Assembly: GCA_958430865.1 (NCBI GenBank)
Contig: CAUDNR010002458.1
Span: forward strand, 1,523 to 65,522
Direction of reading: 5' to 3'
Source: Entrophospora sp. SA101
Taxonomy: Eukaryota; Glomeromycota; Glomeromycetes; Entrophosporales; Entrophosporaceae
Length of the DNA stretch: 64,000 nt
Shown: in pieces, positions 22,964 through 33,457 of the stretch
How the letters are laid out: each line of letters opens with the position of its first letter
Position numbering within the stretch: position 1 is the first letter of the stretch
Notes under the pieces: model-generated
Databases searched by the model: none
What the model was told of the DNA's origin: nothing
The model's input: only the letters and a program-made list of their open reading frames with translations
Program-made: the position numbers and the translations under genes

Positions 22964-23582
22964 CAAATTGTTATCTGACCACAAAAACTACAAACTTGAA
23001 TATCCAATTCTTTAAGTTGAGAAAGTTTTCGGTTCTCTAACTGACTAATTTTTACTACCATTTTTTACTAAAATCTATTAAGTGCAAGCACTTATCACCT
23101 AAACCCAACTTTAAGGAAGTGAAATCCCACTTTTTACTCTCCTCTTTTTATCCCTTTTTACGGGAGAGGTGAAGGGAAAAAGTATGAGCTTAATTGTTGT
23201 TTACCTATAATATTATGTTTTACTTATTTTTGTTTGTGTTTTGATTGATTTTCCGCCTATTGTCTCCACCTTATAAAAAGCCCCCGTTGGGGTCTAAAAG
23301 ATAAAAGGTGAATAAGAGAAAAGCAAAATCAAAAGAGAACTACCAAAAGGAGTAGACATCCTGCCTATTCACTATTAAGGGAACATATATCTCAATGAAC
23401 CCTTAACAGTTAACTATTTAACAGTGAATAGTGTAGGAGTGTCTAGCTGAGCATTGAACTCTGCCATGCCAGGGTTGTTTATATTCAGTTAAGGATAAGG
23501 ATAACACGCACCCAACCCACCAATAAAATTGGATATTCTGAGGTTTCACGAAATTTGCGGATATTTTTTGTGGATAACTACA
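22818..23582. repeat. 148-bp direct repeats flanking a promoter-like 469-bp core
   Basis: The segment 22818-22965 recurs without visible change at 23435-23582. The intervening DNA has a TATA-like CTTATAAAAAGCCCCC at about 23271-23286 followed by a purine-rich, transcript-leader-like stretch. It also has an inverted repeat near 23364-23430 (CTATTCACT/AGTGAATAG). The layout could be a small composite insertion or a solo LTR bounded by repeats; no protein is encoded. Confidence 0.55.
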
Positions 23583-23672
23583 TGATCATCATACTTCTGG
23601 TCTAAAATAATTTAAAATATTAATTAATATGTTGCAGACACAAACTGACAATAACAACCATAACTTACCTCA

Positions 23673-24349
23673 TCAAATACCAGCTGCGATTTTTAAAAGA
23701 TCAATTACTGCTAGGCCAGATTTTAGAATCCATTCATCATGATTAAAAGGATGTTTGCTATTATCAACATCATATTCCACCTCAGTCTCTACAAGAAACA
23801 ATACTGGATCTAATTCTTGCCCATCATATTCTCCAGAAAAATACCCTGCCTGACAAGTATCAAGACAAGGAAAATTCAATTTAATAATACAATCATATTG
23901 TATGTAATGAATTATAATGAATCCTGTTTATGCAGTCTCTTTTTTGAGGCATCCTCAGAAATTAAAATCTGATTAGATTAAGATTGATTTGATTTGATTT
24001 GGTTTGATTTGATTAAGATTAATAAATAAATTTATCAAAAATTAAATATTTAACTAGAGTGACAACAAGTGGTGATAACCACCACCACCATTCTTATGAT
24101 AAACACTTACCCAACAACTGCTTCTCCCTTGTTATTTCCTCTTTTTCTTTTTTGATTGATCCTTTTAGGAGGCATTTTATTTAATTTGAAAATAAAACAA
24201 ACAATAGGAGAACTTGACATGTCACTCTTGACCTCCACAACCTGTATGCCTTTCTTGTGTTGTTTTTTGTCAGGCCTACCTGGATGTGGAGGAAGTCTTC
24301 CTGATAATTTAGATACACCATCATTGTCTTCATCCTGTAAATTGTTCAA
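23673..24349 (-). CDS. Uncertain minus-strand gene with basic N-terminal region
   Basis: The 24349-24107 segment encodes a basic peptide with GRLPPHPGRPDKKQHKKG (AT-hook or nuclear-signal style) and KRINQKRKRGNNKG, and ends at a strong donor (GTAAGT). A downstream acceptor near 23851 opens AGYFSGEYDGQELDPVLFL through NHDEWILKSGLAVIDLL. A further GTAAGT donor lies near 23665, but the frame stops just before it. No family is recognised. It may be a fragment of a gene running further left. Confidence 0.3.
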
Positions 24350-24646
24350 TCATCTTTGCTGTATTAATCAAACCTTCCTGAATTAACATGGAGAGAAGTC
24401 AATAAATAAATTAAAGCATGGCAGGAAAGAAATAACATCTATGAAAACAGTTAAAATATACTTTTAGATCCCAAAGCAAGACCACAAAATCAAAAAGGTA
24501 TTTTTTCTGCTCTTCATAACAGATCAGAACAATTGCTTTATGTGTAGGGTTTGTATACATGGATACCATAAGGAGGTCACACAGAGTCACACCATTAAAA
24601 TCAAGTGTTTTTAAGAAATTATTTGCTGTTTTAATAACGTGTAACC

Positions 24647-24792
24647 CAGTGTCTGAAATTGAGTGCGGGGGTTTGTGTTACATATTGAATTTAGCCAATC
24701 AAATTTGTCCTTCTGGTAGAAAATTTAACGTTGATTGGCTAAATTCAATATGTAACACACCCCCCCCCCCCCGCACTCAATTTCAGACACTG
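24647..24792. mobile_element. Second copy of the CAGTGTCTG foldback MITE
   Basis: Same termini and arms as the 7193-7332 element, but the centre is inverted and one arm carries an expanded run of about 14 C. The flanking 8-mers (24639-24646 and 24793-24800) do not match well, so the target duplication has eroded or been lost. It lies about 60 bp upstream of the RraA-family gene and may sit in its promoter. Confidence 0.85.
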
Positions 24793-24851
24793 CTTGAAAC
24801 CATACTTATCACGAGTTAACCCCTACATGATTTTCAAAGATCTTATCTAGC

Positions 24852-25916
24852 ATGGATAACATTTTATCAGAAAAATTAAAAACATTAAGTTATTATTCAA
24901 GTTGCGATGTCAGTTCAAAACATTCATTTATTGACTTTTTTAAATCAATTGACTCTCTTTTTGTTTTACTTTAGATTTCAGATGCATTATTAAGATTAAA
25001 ACATTCAAATGGAGGATATTTACCTGATATAACAATGTTTTCACCTGAAAGACAATCAGGAGCTCATAAAATAATTGGTCCAGTTTTTACTGTAAAGGTT
25101 AATAATCTATCTATCAATTTATCTATTTATGAATGAACCTTTATTTAATTTTTAAAAATTATTATTATTTTATAGTTTGTGCCTATATCTGATGTCACCT
25201 CACCAAAACCCGATAATCACTTTGTAATTTTGAATTAAAAAAATCTTTGTAAAAAAAAATGATGACTATTATAATAATTTATGTTTTTAATTTTAAAAGG
25301 CTGATTCTGCTCCAGAGAATAGTGTAGTGTTTGTATCTGCACCACCAAGTATGTAGAGATCCTTATAATATCATTCATCTTTACATTTAATAATTTTTTT
25401 TATCTATTAATAGATGCTATAAATGCTGTTTGGGGAGGATTGATGAATACTAGAGCTAAAATGAGAGGTGTAAATGGTGTGGTTGTTGATGGTCGTATTC
25501 GTGATCTTTCAGAAATACGTTCAGATGTGTTACCTGTACTTATATATATATATATCTAGTTATTATTTTATATACATGTTTATATATCATATTTACTCAA
25601 TTATTTATAATTTTATCTGCTTGCAATCAAGGTTTTTGCAAGGTCTACATCAGTATTGTCGGCAAAAGCTTATACCAGACCCACTACATTAAATCAACCA
25701 GTCATTCTAAATGGTGATCATAATCCCACAATTGTGATTAATCCAAATGATATTATAGTTGGTGATTTGGATGGTGTTGTTTGTATACCATCAGGATTGT
25801 TGGATGAGGTTATAAAATTGTGTAAGAAATATGTAGTTATGGATGAAAATGTTAGACAAGAATTATTAAAGGGGTCCTCAATTGTTGAAGCATTTTCATT
25901 ACATCGTGCTGTTTAA
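24852..25916 (+). CDS. RraA-family / HMG-aldolase-like protein (227 aa, six exons)
   Basis: Exons 24852-24908, 24975-25097, 25176-25223, 25300-25348, 25414-25535 and 25632-25916 join in phase with GT-AG introns. The 227-aa product has the usual length and whole domain of the RraA/4-hydroxy-4-methyl-2-oxoglutarate aldolase family. Signatures are CDISDAL (19-25), GGLMNTRAKMRGVNGVVVDG (100-119) with the following R-I-R-D (R122 for substrate, D123 for the metal by family analogy), and GDLDGVVCIP (177-186). Bacterial members either cleave HMG or oxaloacetate or bind RNase E; fungi have no RNase E, so a divalent-metal oxo-acid aldolase or decarboxylase is more likely. The C-terminal tail EAFSLHRAV is typical. 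Substrate not determined. Confidence 0.9.
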
Positions 25917-26224
25917 TGGTAAATGACCAGAATATATTTTATAATGAAATTTTAATGAATAAATTCATAAAATGTATATATTTTTTACAGTAAAAAATCA
26001 ACAATTTAATTTAATTAAATAAAATGTTAGTATTGAAAATTAATATAATAGTTTTTTAAAAAAAAATTCATTAAAAAATAAATATAATAAAAAATATATT
26101 TTCTTTAAAATATACAATAGAAGATAATATCATACAATCATGTCACTTATGATAATGACATGAATTTTATAGCAGATAATAGAATTTATTATTAATATTT
26201 AATAAACTATAAAGTTTTCTATAT
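25917..26224. other. Convergent A+T-rich spacer
   Basis: This is the 3' flank of the RraA-family gene and of the SEC16 remnant. No features beyond A/T runs. Confidence 0.6.
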
Positions 26225-29027
26225 TTAGTTTGAAGGTGGTATTTGATTCATAACATCTACATATCTAACTCGAACAGGGTGGCAATTACTTGCACTAGAT
26301 GCACTCCTACTACTTCCTACACTTAATGGTGGTGGTGGCATTGTTGTTGTTGATATATTTTTAGAATTAACATCTGGTGGTCCTATTGAATTATCAGACA
26401 GTGTAGAATTTTTTATTGTTATTTTTGTTATTATTAGAAATAGTCATTGATGCTGAGGGGGTTGGTGATGTTGTTTTTGCTCATATAATGGCAGTTGAGA
26501 TCTTTTTACCTTTTATTAACCCATCTTTTTTGAACAGGATCATAATAAAATGAAATTTCTTCTAAATTTGCAACTTTACCATTTTCTTTTTTTGTGAAAA
26601 ATTTTCCAACCACTAAGTTTACCTTCCTCTATTTTTAAATCAGAACAAAAATCTTTTAGTTACTGTAAAAATATATTTGCTTATTTATTTATTTTCTAAA
26701 TACCTTTTTTGTTGTCCTGATTTTCATTTTATCTTTCATCAGTTTTAGCATTTTTTATGACATTTTCATCCTTGTTTATCTTCTGTTGAAGTTTCTTTTT
26801 GTTTCTTTCTGTTTCTTTTTTGAACCAAATGCATTATTACTTAAGCCCAAATCACCAACATCATTTTCAAATTCATTATTACTATAGTCATTATTAGCAG
26901 TATTGTAGCTATAGTTGGTGTTGCTGGTTATTGCTGTTAGTGGTGATGTATGTGGTGATGGTGATATTAGTGTATTGTTTGTGTTATTACTACTATCAAT
27001 ATTATAATAACTACTACTGCTATTATTGTTGTTAAATTGCTGATCTTGTGTATTGAAGTTGTTTTCATTACCATAATAACTACCATATGAATCAGCTGAA
27101 ACACTATAAGACGGGATTGGTTGGATGATTGCACTGTAATAAGAAAATGGACCAACTGGTTCAGAATTCATGGAAGGTGATTTTTGTCACTTTTGTCAAC
27201 AGAGTCACCTGCGACAAATTTGTTAAACTTTCCTTCCAATGATTCCCACAAAGAATCAAAAGTAGCTTTAGGCATTTTTTTGGCAAAAATCCATGAGGAT
27301 TCATTGGTACTATATGATAAATGATATAACCCAAGAATTCAATTAAATATTTAAAATATATTTACAAATGACAATGATGATGATGACACACATACTCTGA
27401 ATTGCTTCCACCATGTTCTAATAAACATTGAATCAAATCTTTTAATTTTTGTAAGAAGCAACCATGAAAATATGGTGATCCTTTAGTATAAACTTTTGCT
27501 ATATTTGCAATTGATTCACAATATCTAAACATTAAAATAAGCATTATTCAAATAGTTATATTTATATTTATAATTGTTTGAAAAATTAAGTATAAACAAT
27601 ACCTTCTTGCTTCATTCAAATAGCCACAATCAACTAACCACATAAGTTTATAGACCTGTAAGTATGGTAAACCACTTTCATTGCTAGTTAATGAAATTCC
27701 AAATTCATAAATTTCAGTAAGTTGTAAAGCTTCCCAACATGAAAATAATCAATTGAGTGGTTGCACAAATAATCTTTTCCAATCAGAGTAAAACAAGTGT
27801 TAGGTGTATCAATACCAGAATTAATTGATGATTTTGGTGATAAAATATAACTATAAGCACATATATAAACATATAAAATTATTAATATTTAATTAAAGAG
27901 AGATAGAAGGAGAAATGGAAAAATATAATAATATATGATATAGATAGATAGATATGTAAATATAATAATAATTTACCAAATATGAGACGCATGAATCTTT
28001 TAATAATATCACCTAAAGCAGAAATGGCTTGACTATCACCAGATGAACGATTTGCTATTATCATAGCTAAGGCCCCTTGCCATTTTATCAAACATTCTAA
28101 TTGCATCTCATTTATAGGTGTAGGTGAGAAAGCTGATGTCACAGGGATAGCAACATAAGAAGCATTAAGTGAATATATTGGATCAACTGGTGAATGGCAA
28201 GCTTGACCAAGAAGAATTCTTTGTGGGAAAAATTCCTTAATTGTATGAGATTATATAATAAAAAACAGGATAGCATTAATTTAATTAATAGCAAATTTGA
28301 TAATTATGATGATATTATTAGATTTGTACCTGCATTAGGGCCATTTCCAGCAAATAATGAATATAATACTTTTAAACTTTCTCTTCCATTTGATTGAAAC
28401 AGATCTCACATTTGATCGCCCATTTCATGCCTAATAAAGCCACTTACAACATCTTTCCACATATCTTTATTAACACAACTTGCAATTATTAGAGCATGCA
28501 ACCATAAATTTTCATCCTTATTGCAGCAATACAATCACCTTTAAGTAGAAGATTTTGTAATTTATCAATGGATTTAAAAGATATTGTATATAATAATAAA
28601 GAGGTAGATGGTGATAAACCTTGAGATGAATCAAGACTTGCACTAACAGGAACAGTAAAATGTGATTCATCATTTTCACTTACAAATGTATTTGGGACCA
28701 ATATTCTACAAATTGTTTCATCAATTTTTGGACTATAAGCATTAAATAAAGATGTATGAAAATTAAATATTAAAGCATACATATTACATATATGTTGAAA
28801 ATTAATTTAATAACAAATTAAATTTACTGACTTTCCAATAATCACACTATCATTGTCAAATAAAGACTTCAATAATTGACAAACAATCAAAGTTGATTCT
28901 AGTTTTTTCTTTTCAATTTCTCCACCAGAGAATTTCATTAGTGAATCTTGTAATGAAGTTCTTTTATCATCAAGATATTTATTTAGTTGTTGTTTTTTTT
29001 GCTTTGACACTGCCTTTATTATTATCC
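26225..29027 (-). pseudogene. SEC16: SEC16-like COPII scaffold gene, decayed and 5'-truncated
   Basis: Segments read in the order of the conserved central and C-terminal regions of Sec16, the organiser of ER exit sites. They are LLKSLFDNDSVIIGK (about 28830), LQNLLLKGDCIAAIRM (28540), LWLHALIIASCVNKDMW (28480), KWQGALAMIIANRSSGD (28060), LTEIYEFGISL (27710), RRYCESIANIAK (27510), and LWESLEGKFNKFVAG (27240). A Tyr/Asn/Ser-rich linker (27171-26776) follows, then FYYDPVQKRWVNK (26540) and the terminus PVRVRYVDVMNQIPPSN. Lesions include an in-frame TGA near 28395, a TGA and frame change near 27740-27760, and a frameshift near 27170. The N-terminal half of the protein and the first part of the central domain are absent. 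Several independent breaks argue for a dead paralogue rather than one sequencing error. Confidence 0.8.
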
Positions 29028-29494
29028 ATGAACAAAGGAATTATTAATTTATTAAATAATAATAATTAAGAATATTAATCAAATATATTAAAATATTTTT
29101 CTTTTGTGACCTTTTGAGTAGAAACTCCAATTAAAAAGATTGTGTTTCATATATTGTCTAAATCATTATTGATATAACAAAAGTTAGAAAACAATAATGC
29201 AAAAAAAATTGTTGAAGAGCTCTTATAAGGTTCTCGATGTACTCTGTTTTATCATGCTAAAACGATCTCAATAGAGCTGATTTCCGAAAAGAATTAAGCT
29301 TCCGAAGTCAAAAACCATAGGTTTCTTTGAGAGGCTATTACTCCATAACTGGAAGAGCTACAGACGCATAAAGCTCGCGTTTTAAAGGTCAAAAGTAAGT
29401 GATTGTTTTTACTTGGAGACACGAAAAATTGAGTTTACGTTCAATTCATTCGCCAAAGTCCATTGTACAGAAAACGTGTCATGTCAATCATATA

Positions 29495-32221
29495 TGATGC
29501 GCCGTATCTAAAGACATCAAATGCTGCGCCTCATGCCGAAATTTTTAACACCGATCTTTCCTGATTAAGAAATAACTCGAAGCAAAATGTCTCCAGTAAA
29601 AAAACAAAAAAACCATTTAAAAAATGCTAGAAAAACTAAAAAGGACAATAATGTTACTAATAAACAATGTTAGTGTGATATTACAATCATTTATTATCAT
29701 TTATTAATCTAATGGTATATTTTAATATCTTAAACTAGTTATTGTAGATGTTCAGGAAGAGATTATTGCAGATGTTCAGGAGCATGTTCCTTCAAATCTT
29801 GAACCCGATCACTTGGAATTTTTGGAAGATGAATTTATTTATGAAAGTGATGATTCAGGAGATGAATGGCATGATGATAACATATCATCAGAATTAGAAA
29901 ATGCTTTTTCAAAGATTGTTTCTTCTAGCTCAAAACCAGATATATGGAAAACAGAGGGTCGACCACAATTTTACACAGGAGCAGCACCAAAAACTATCAG
30001 ATTAAAACAAGATGCTCTAAAAAATGCAGCAAAAGGAACTGAAAAGATCACATCATTCTTTCCGGTAATAATAAAAATACATATTTTAAGAAATAATAAT
30101 TTATTTATTTATGTTTTTTATTTTTTTCTTCAAATTTAATTAGATTGGTGAAAAAAATCCAGAAATTAATGAACAGACTCAAAATGAAATAAGACATTTT
30201 TTTGAAGATGATGATGATTCAGATAACAAAATTCCTTTTTTTACTTTAGAAAATTTAGAAATTAACCTAAAAAATAAATCAATTTCTGATTATAGGTTAC
30301 AGTATGTTGCCCAATATCTTCGTCTTGTAAACAATGGATATGCCAAGATCACAGCCAGTGAAATTATTTCTAAAAGCATTAATCATGGTCTTTGGATGGC
30401 TAGGTTGATAAGATCTTGGGCAATCCAATATCAAAAGAATGGAGAAATATCAATGTCTAAAAGAGGAAAACATCAAAAGATTAAAAGCATTATTAATGAT
30501 GAAGATGTTAAAATGAAAATTGCTAGATATTTAAGAGGAAACAGGTTTACTCTTAGTATTAATAATTTTATTAAATTCATTTCTGATGAGGTTTTTCCTT
30601 CTCTAGGATATGAAAGAAGAAAGGAAATTAATAAAGATACAGCTCGAAGATGGCTTAATAATATGGGTTGGGAATACAAATCACATCAAAAAGATGTTTA
30701 TTTTGATGGTCATGAAAGACCAGATGTGATAGAATATCGAATGAAATTTTTGGATCAAATGAAATTTTTTGAAAAATTTATGCCCATATTTGAGGGTGAA
30801 GAAATGGAAAACATTATTTGGCCTGCATTAGATCTTTATGAAAAAATACATATTTTGGTGACTCATGATGAGTCTACATTTTATGCAAATGATGGAATCA
30901 AGAAATTTTGGGGACCCCAAGGAGAACAGCCTCTTCGACCAAAGTCACAAGGTGCAAGCCTTCACATAAGTGAATTTTTATGTGAGACTATTGGGAGATT
31001 ATGTTTAGGTGAGAATGAAAAGCAAGAAAATTATTCACTCCCTGAAGAATCAAGAATACCTGAAGAAGCATGCTGTATAATTAAACCAGGAGCAAATCGA
31101 GATGGATATTGGCAGAATTCTGATCTTGCTGAACAGGTTTTTAAATTTAAATTTATTTTTTATTAATTTTTATTATTACTAATTACTTTCTCATTATTTA
31201 GTTAAAAAACAAAGCAATACCTATTTTTGAAACAGTGCATCCTGGATGTATTGCTGTTTTTGCTTTTGATCATAGTTCAAACCATCTATCTTATGCACAA
31301 GATGCACTTGTAGCTTCAAGAATGAACTTGTCTTCAGGTGGTAAACAACCCTTAATGAGAAACACATATATGCGTAATGGACAATTACAAACTATGGTTT
31401 TACCTAATGGACAACCAAAAGGTATGAAAATTGTGCTTGAAGAAAGAGGTTTGTGGAAGATAGGATTATTAAGGACGTGTAAAGAATGTAAGAATCATAC
31501 ACAGGTGAGTGAGGTTTTGGGCTGCTGTGCTTTTCGTATTTTGTCATTAGAGCCAGATTTTCTGGCACAAAAATCTCACTTAGAAGAAATTGTAGAAAAG
31601 GCAGGGCATAAAATAATCTTTTATCCAAAGTATCATTGTGAATTGAACTATATAGAAAGTTTTTGGGGGGCAACTAAACAATATGCCAGAAAAAATTGTA
31701 ATTATTCATTTAAAGAATTAGAAAGAACTGTTCCTCTGGCATTGAATTCGGTTTCACTTTGTAAAATTAGAAAATTTGCTAGAAGATGTTATAGATTTAT
31801 GAGTGCTTATAGATTAGGACTTTCAGGAAGAGCTGCAATATTTGCAGCAAAAAAATATAAATCCCATAGAAAAGTACCAGAATCTGTGTTAATGGATGTA
31901 GATATATTATCATTGGGATGATTAAAAATAAATCGTTTGAATTATCACGTGATAATTTTTGATCTATTCTCGTTTTTTGATTGGCCAAATTAGTTTGATC
32001 GGCGTGCCGAAATTTTTTAATTTATATCAAAATTACTTAATTTTAAACCCCCATAACTTTTTTTTTTACTAATTAATTTTAAAAAATCTCTCTATTACAT
32101 TGTTGCTTATGTTTCAAAGATTGCAAAAATAGAAAGATTTTTGTGGCCTGACAAATATTTCCAAATCTATCAGGGTTTAAAGATTTGCAATTTTTTTGAT
32201 GTCTTTAGATACGGCGCACCA
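29495..32221 (+). mobile_element. Complete 2.7-kb DDE DNA transposon with TA target duplication
   Basis: The left end TGATGCGCCGTATCTAAAGA and right end TCTTTAGATACGGCGCACCA are inverted repeats of about 27 bp with one mismatch. TA is duplicated at 29493-29494 and 32222-32223. Between them lies one gene whose four exons are all open. Structure and catalytic motifs place it near the IS630/Tc1/mariner supergroup. It appears potentially autonomous and young. Confidence 0.85.
29587..31921 (+). CDS. DDE transposase (706 aa, four exons), apparently intact
   Basis: Exons 29587-29668, 29739-30064, 30144-31136 and 31202-31921 join in phase with GT-AG introns. The N-terminal 210 residues are acidic and Lys-rich. 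A helix-turn-helix-like region follows, with a WLNNMGWEYKSHQKDVYFDG signature near 306-325. The catalytic triad is proposed as D378 in VTHDESTFYAND, D490 in FAFDHSSNH and E619 in CELNYIESFWG. The D-to-E spacing of about 129 residues is longer than in Tc1/mariner, owing to an inserted segment with GGKQ, PKGMKIVLEERGLW, a CKEC pair and CCAFR. The enzyme should bind the terminal repeats and carry out cut-and-paste transposition. Sister fragment at 52127-52339. The exact superfamily name is uncertain. Confidence 0.85.
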
Positions 32222-32579
32222 TAGCATGTAGAAAAGATGTTACATTCTCTTGTTCATTATTATCGCTACCCTTAATAATATTATCATCATCATTAGCATT
32301 ATCCCTTTCCTCATAATTTGGCTCGACTCCTTCCTTCTCTTCATCATCCGAGAAATGGTCTTTGTCAATAAGCGGTGGAAGATTAGACAAGTCTTCATCT
32401 AAACTTGTAAGTTGATATGAAGAAGAGTATAATAAATATGGAAAGGGGGATGGAGATATGGATTTTGAAACAAGTGGAGTACTACCACTAACACCATTGA
32501 CCAACGGTGATGATGTTTTAGGTGTATTAGCGATTTGAACGTTTTTATTGACAGGCGAAGAAGTCTTTGAACTTTTCAT
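32205..32579 (-). CDS. Ser/Pro-rich acidic protein, 3' end disrupted by the DDE transposon
   Basis: The frame opens with MKSSKTSSPVNKNVQIANTP, continues Ser/Pro-rich (SISPSPFPYLLYSSS), then acidic (DKDHFSDDEEKEGVEP and further Asp/Asn), and reaches ENVTSFLHAM. The last codons lie inside the right terminus of the transposon (ends at 32221). Removing the element and one TA joins the frame to sequence left of 29495, where it stays open for about 14 further codons (IDMTRFLYNGLW...). The host gene therefore seems to have been interrupted. No domain is recognised; it may be an N-terminal exon of a larger gene. Confidence 0.5.
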   Translation of the reverse strand: MKSSKTSSPVNKNVQIANTPKTSSPLVNGVSGSTPLVSKSISPSPFPYLLYSSSYQLTSLDEDLSNLPPLIDKDHFSDDEEKEGVEPNYEERDNANDDDNIIKGSDNNEQENVTSFLHAMVRRI

Positions 32580-33457
32580 TAATTAAAACGCGTAAAAAAT
32601 GTAAAAAAATTTTTTTTTATTTTATATCCAGCAACTCAAATTTGAAGTATCATGTGATCTACATGTTGGATTTTAAAAAAAAGTTCCGATTCTATGGCAA
32701 GCCAAAATGGACAAAAGGTCGTTTGAACTAAACGCTAGAAATTTTCGATGCAGCGTTAAGAAAACGGTACACTCCGTTTTTTTTTTAATGCTGCACTACA
32801 TTTCTTAAAAAATGCTACACATCATTTCTTAAAAAATGCTACATGTCATTTCTTAAAAATGTTACACATCATTTCTTAAAAATGCTACATGTCATTTCTT
32901 AAAAATGCTACACGTGTTTTTTATGCTATTTAGCATAATAGAAGTTTGTTCATGTCACATGCAGATCATTAATTTGTGACACAATTGAATTATATTGCGA
33001 ACATAGTAATACAACGACTTTTTATATCTTATGTAACCTATTTTTTTTAGAAGGTACGTGATAAAAATATTACAATTTAATGTTTTTCATACCTCCTTCT
33101 GTATTTTTAGACATTTGGATCGAATGGGACCGAATAGATTCATGATCTAGATGAGAAGAAAAATTTATTATAGAAGAAGTAACAAATTAGCAATAAATAG
33201 TGGTAATTTCAAATAATTTTTTTTAATACTACACAATAAATGATTTTATCATTTTCCATATCATCAATTATTAATTTCCATATCATCAATTATTAATTTC
33301 AACATTGAGAACAGGTTAAATCAAATATGTTTAGAGATTAAATCGAATATTTTAATTATTAATGTATATATAAATAATAAATAATAATAAAATAAAATAC
33401 ATGGTATATTGTATATTAAATATGTTATATGTAAATCTATTATTTAAAAAAATTTAA
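32580..33457. repeat. Spacer with a 26-bp minisatellite
   Basis: About six units of a motif like AATGCTACACATCATTTCTTAA occur at 32788-32925 (unit length 25-27 bp; a CACATC/CATGTC alternation is visible). A 21-bp unit TTCCATATCATCAATTATTAA is doubled at 33256-33299. No gene seen. Confidence 0.8.

Noticed and set aside
24559..24819. 86-codon plus-strand open frame
   Set aside because: It runs straight through the foldback MITE at 24647-24792; the peptide derives from the repeat.
32788..32925. CRISPR-like or telomere-like array
   Set aside because: Head-to-tail 26-bp units without unique spacers; ordinary minisatellite.
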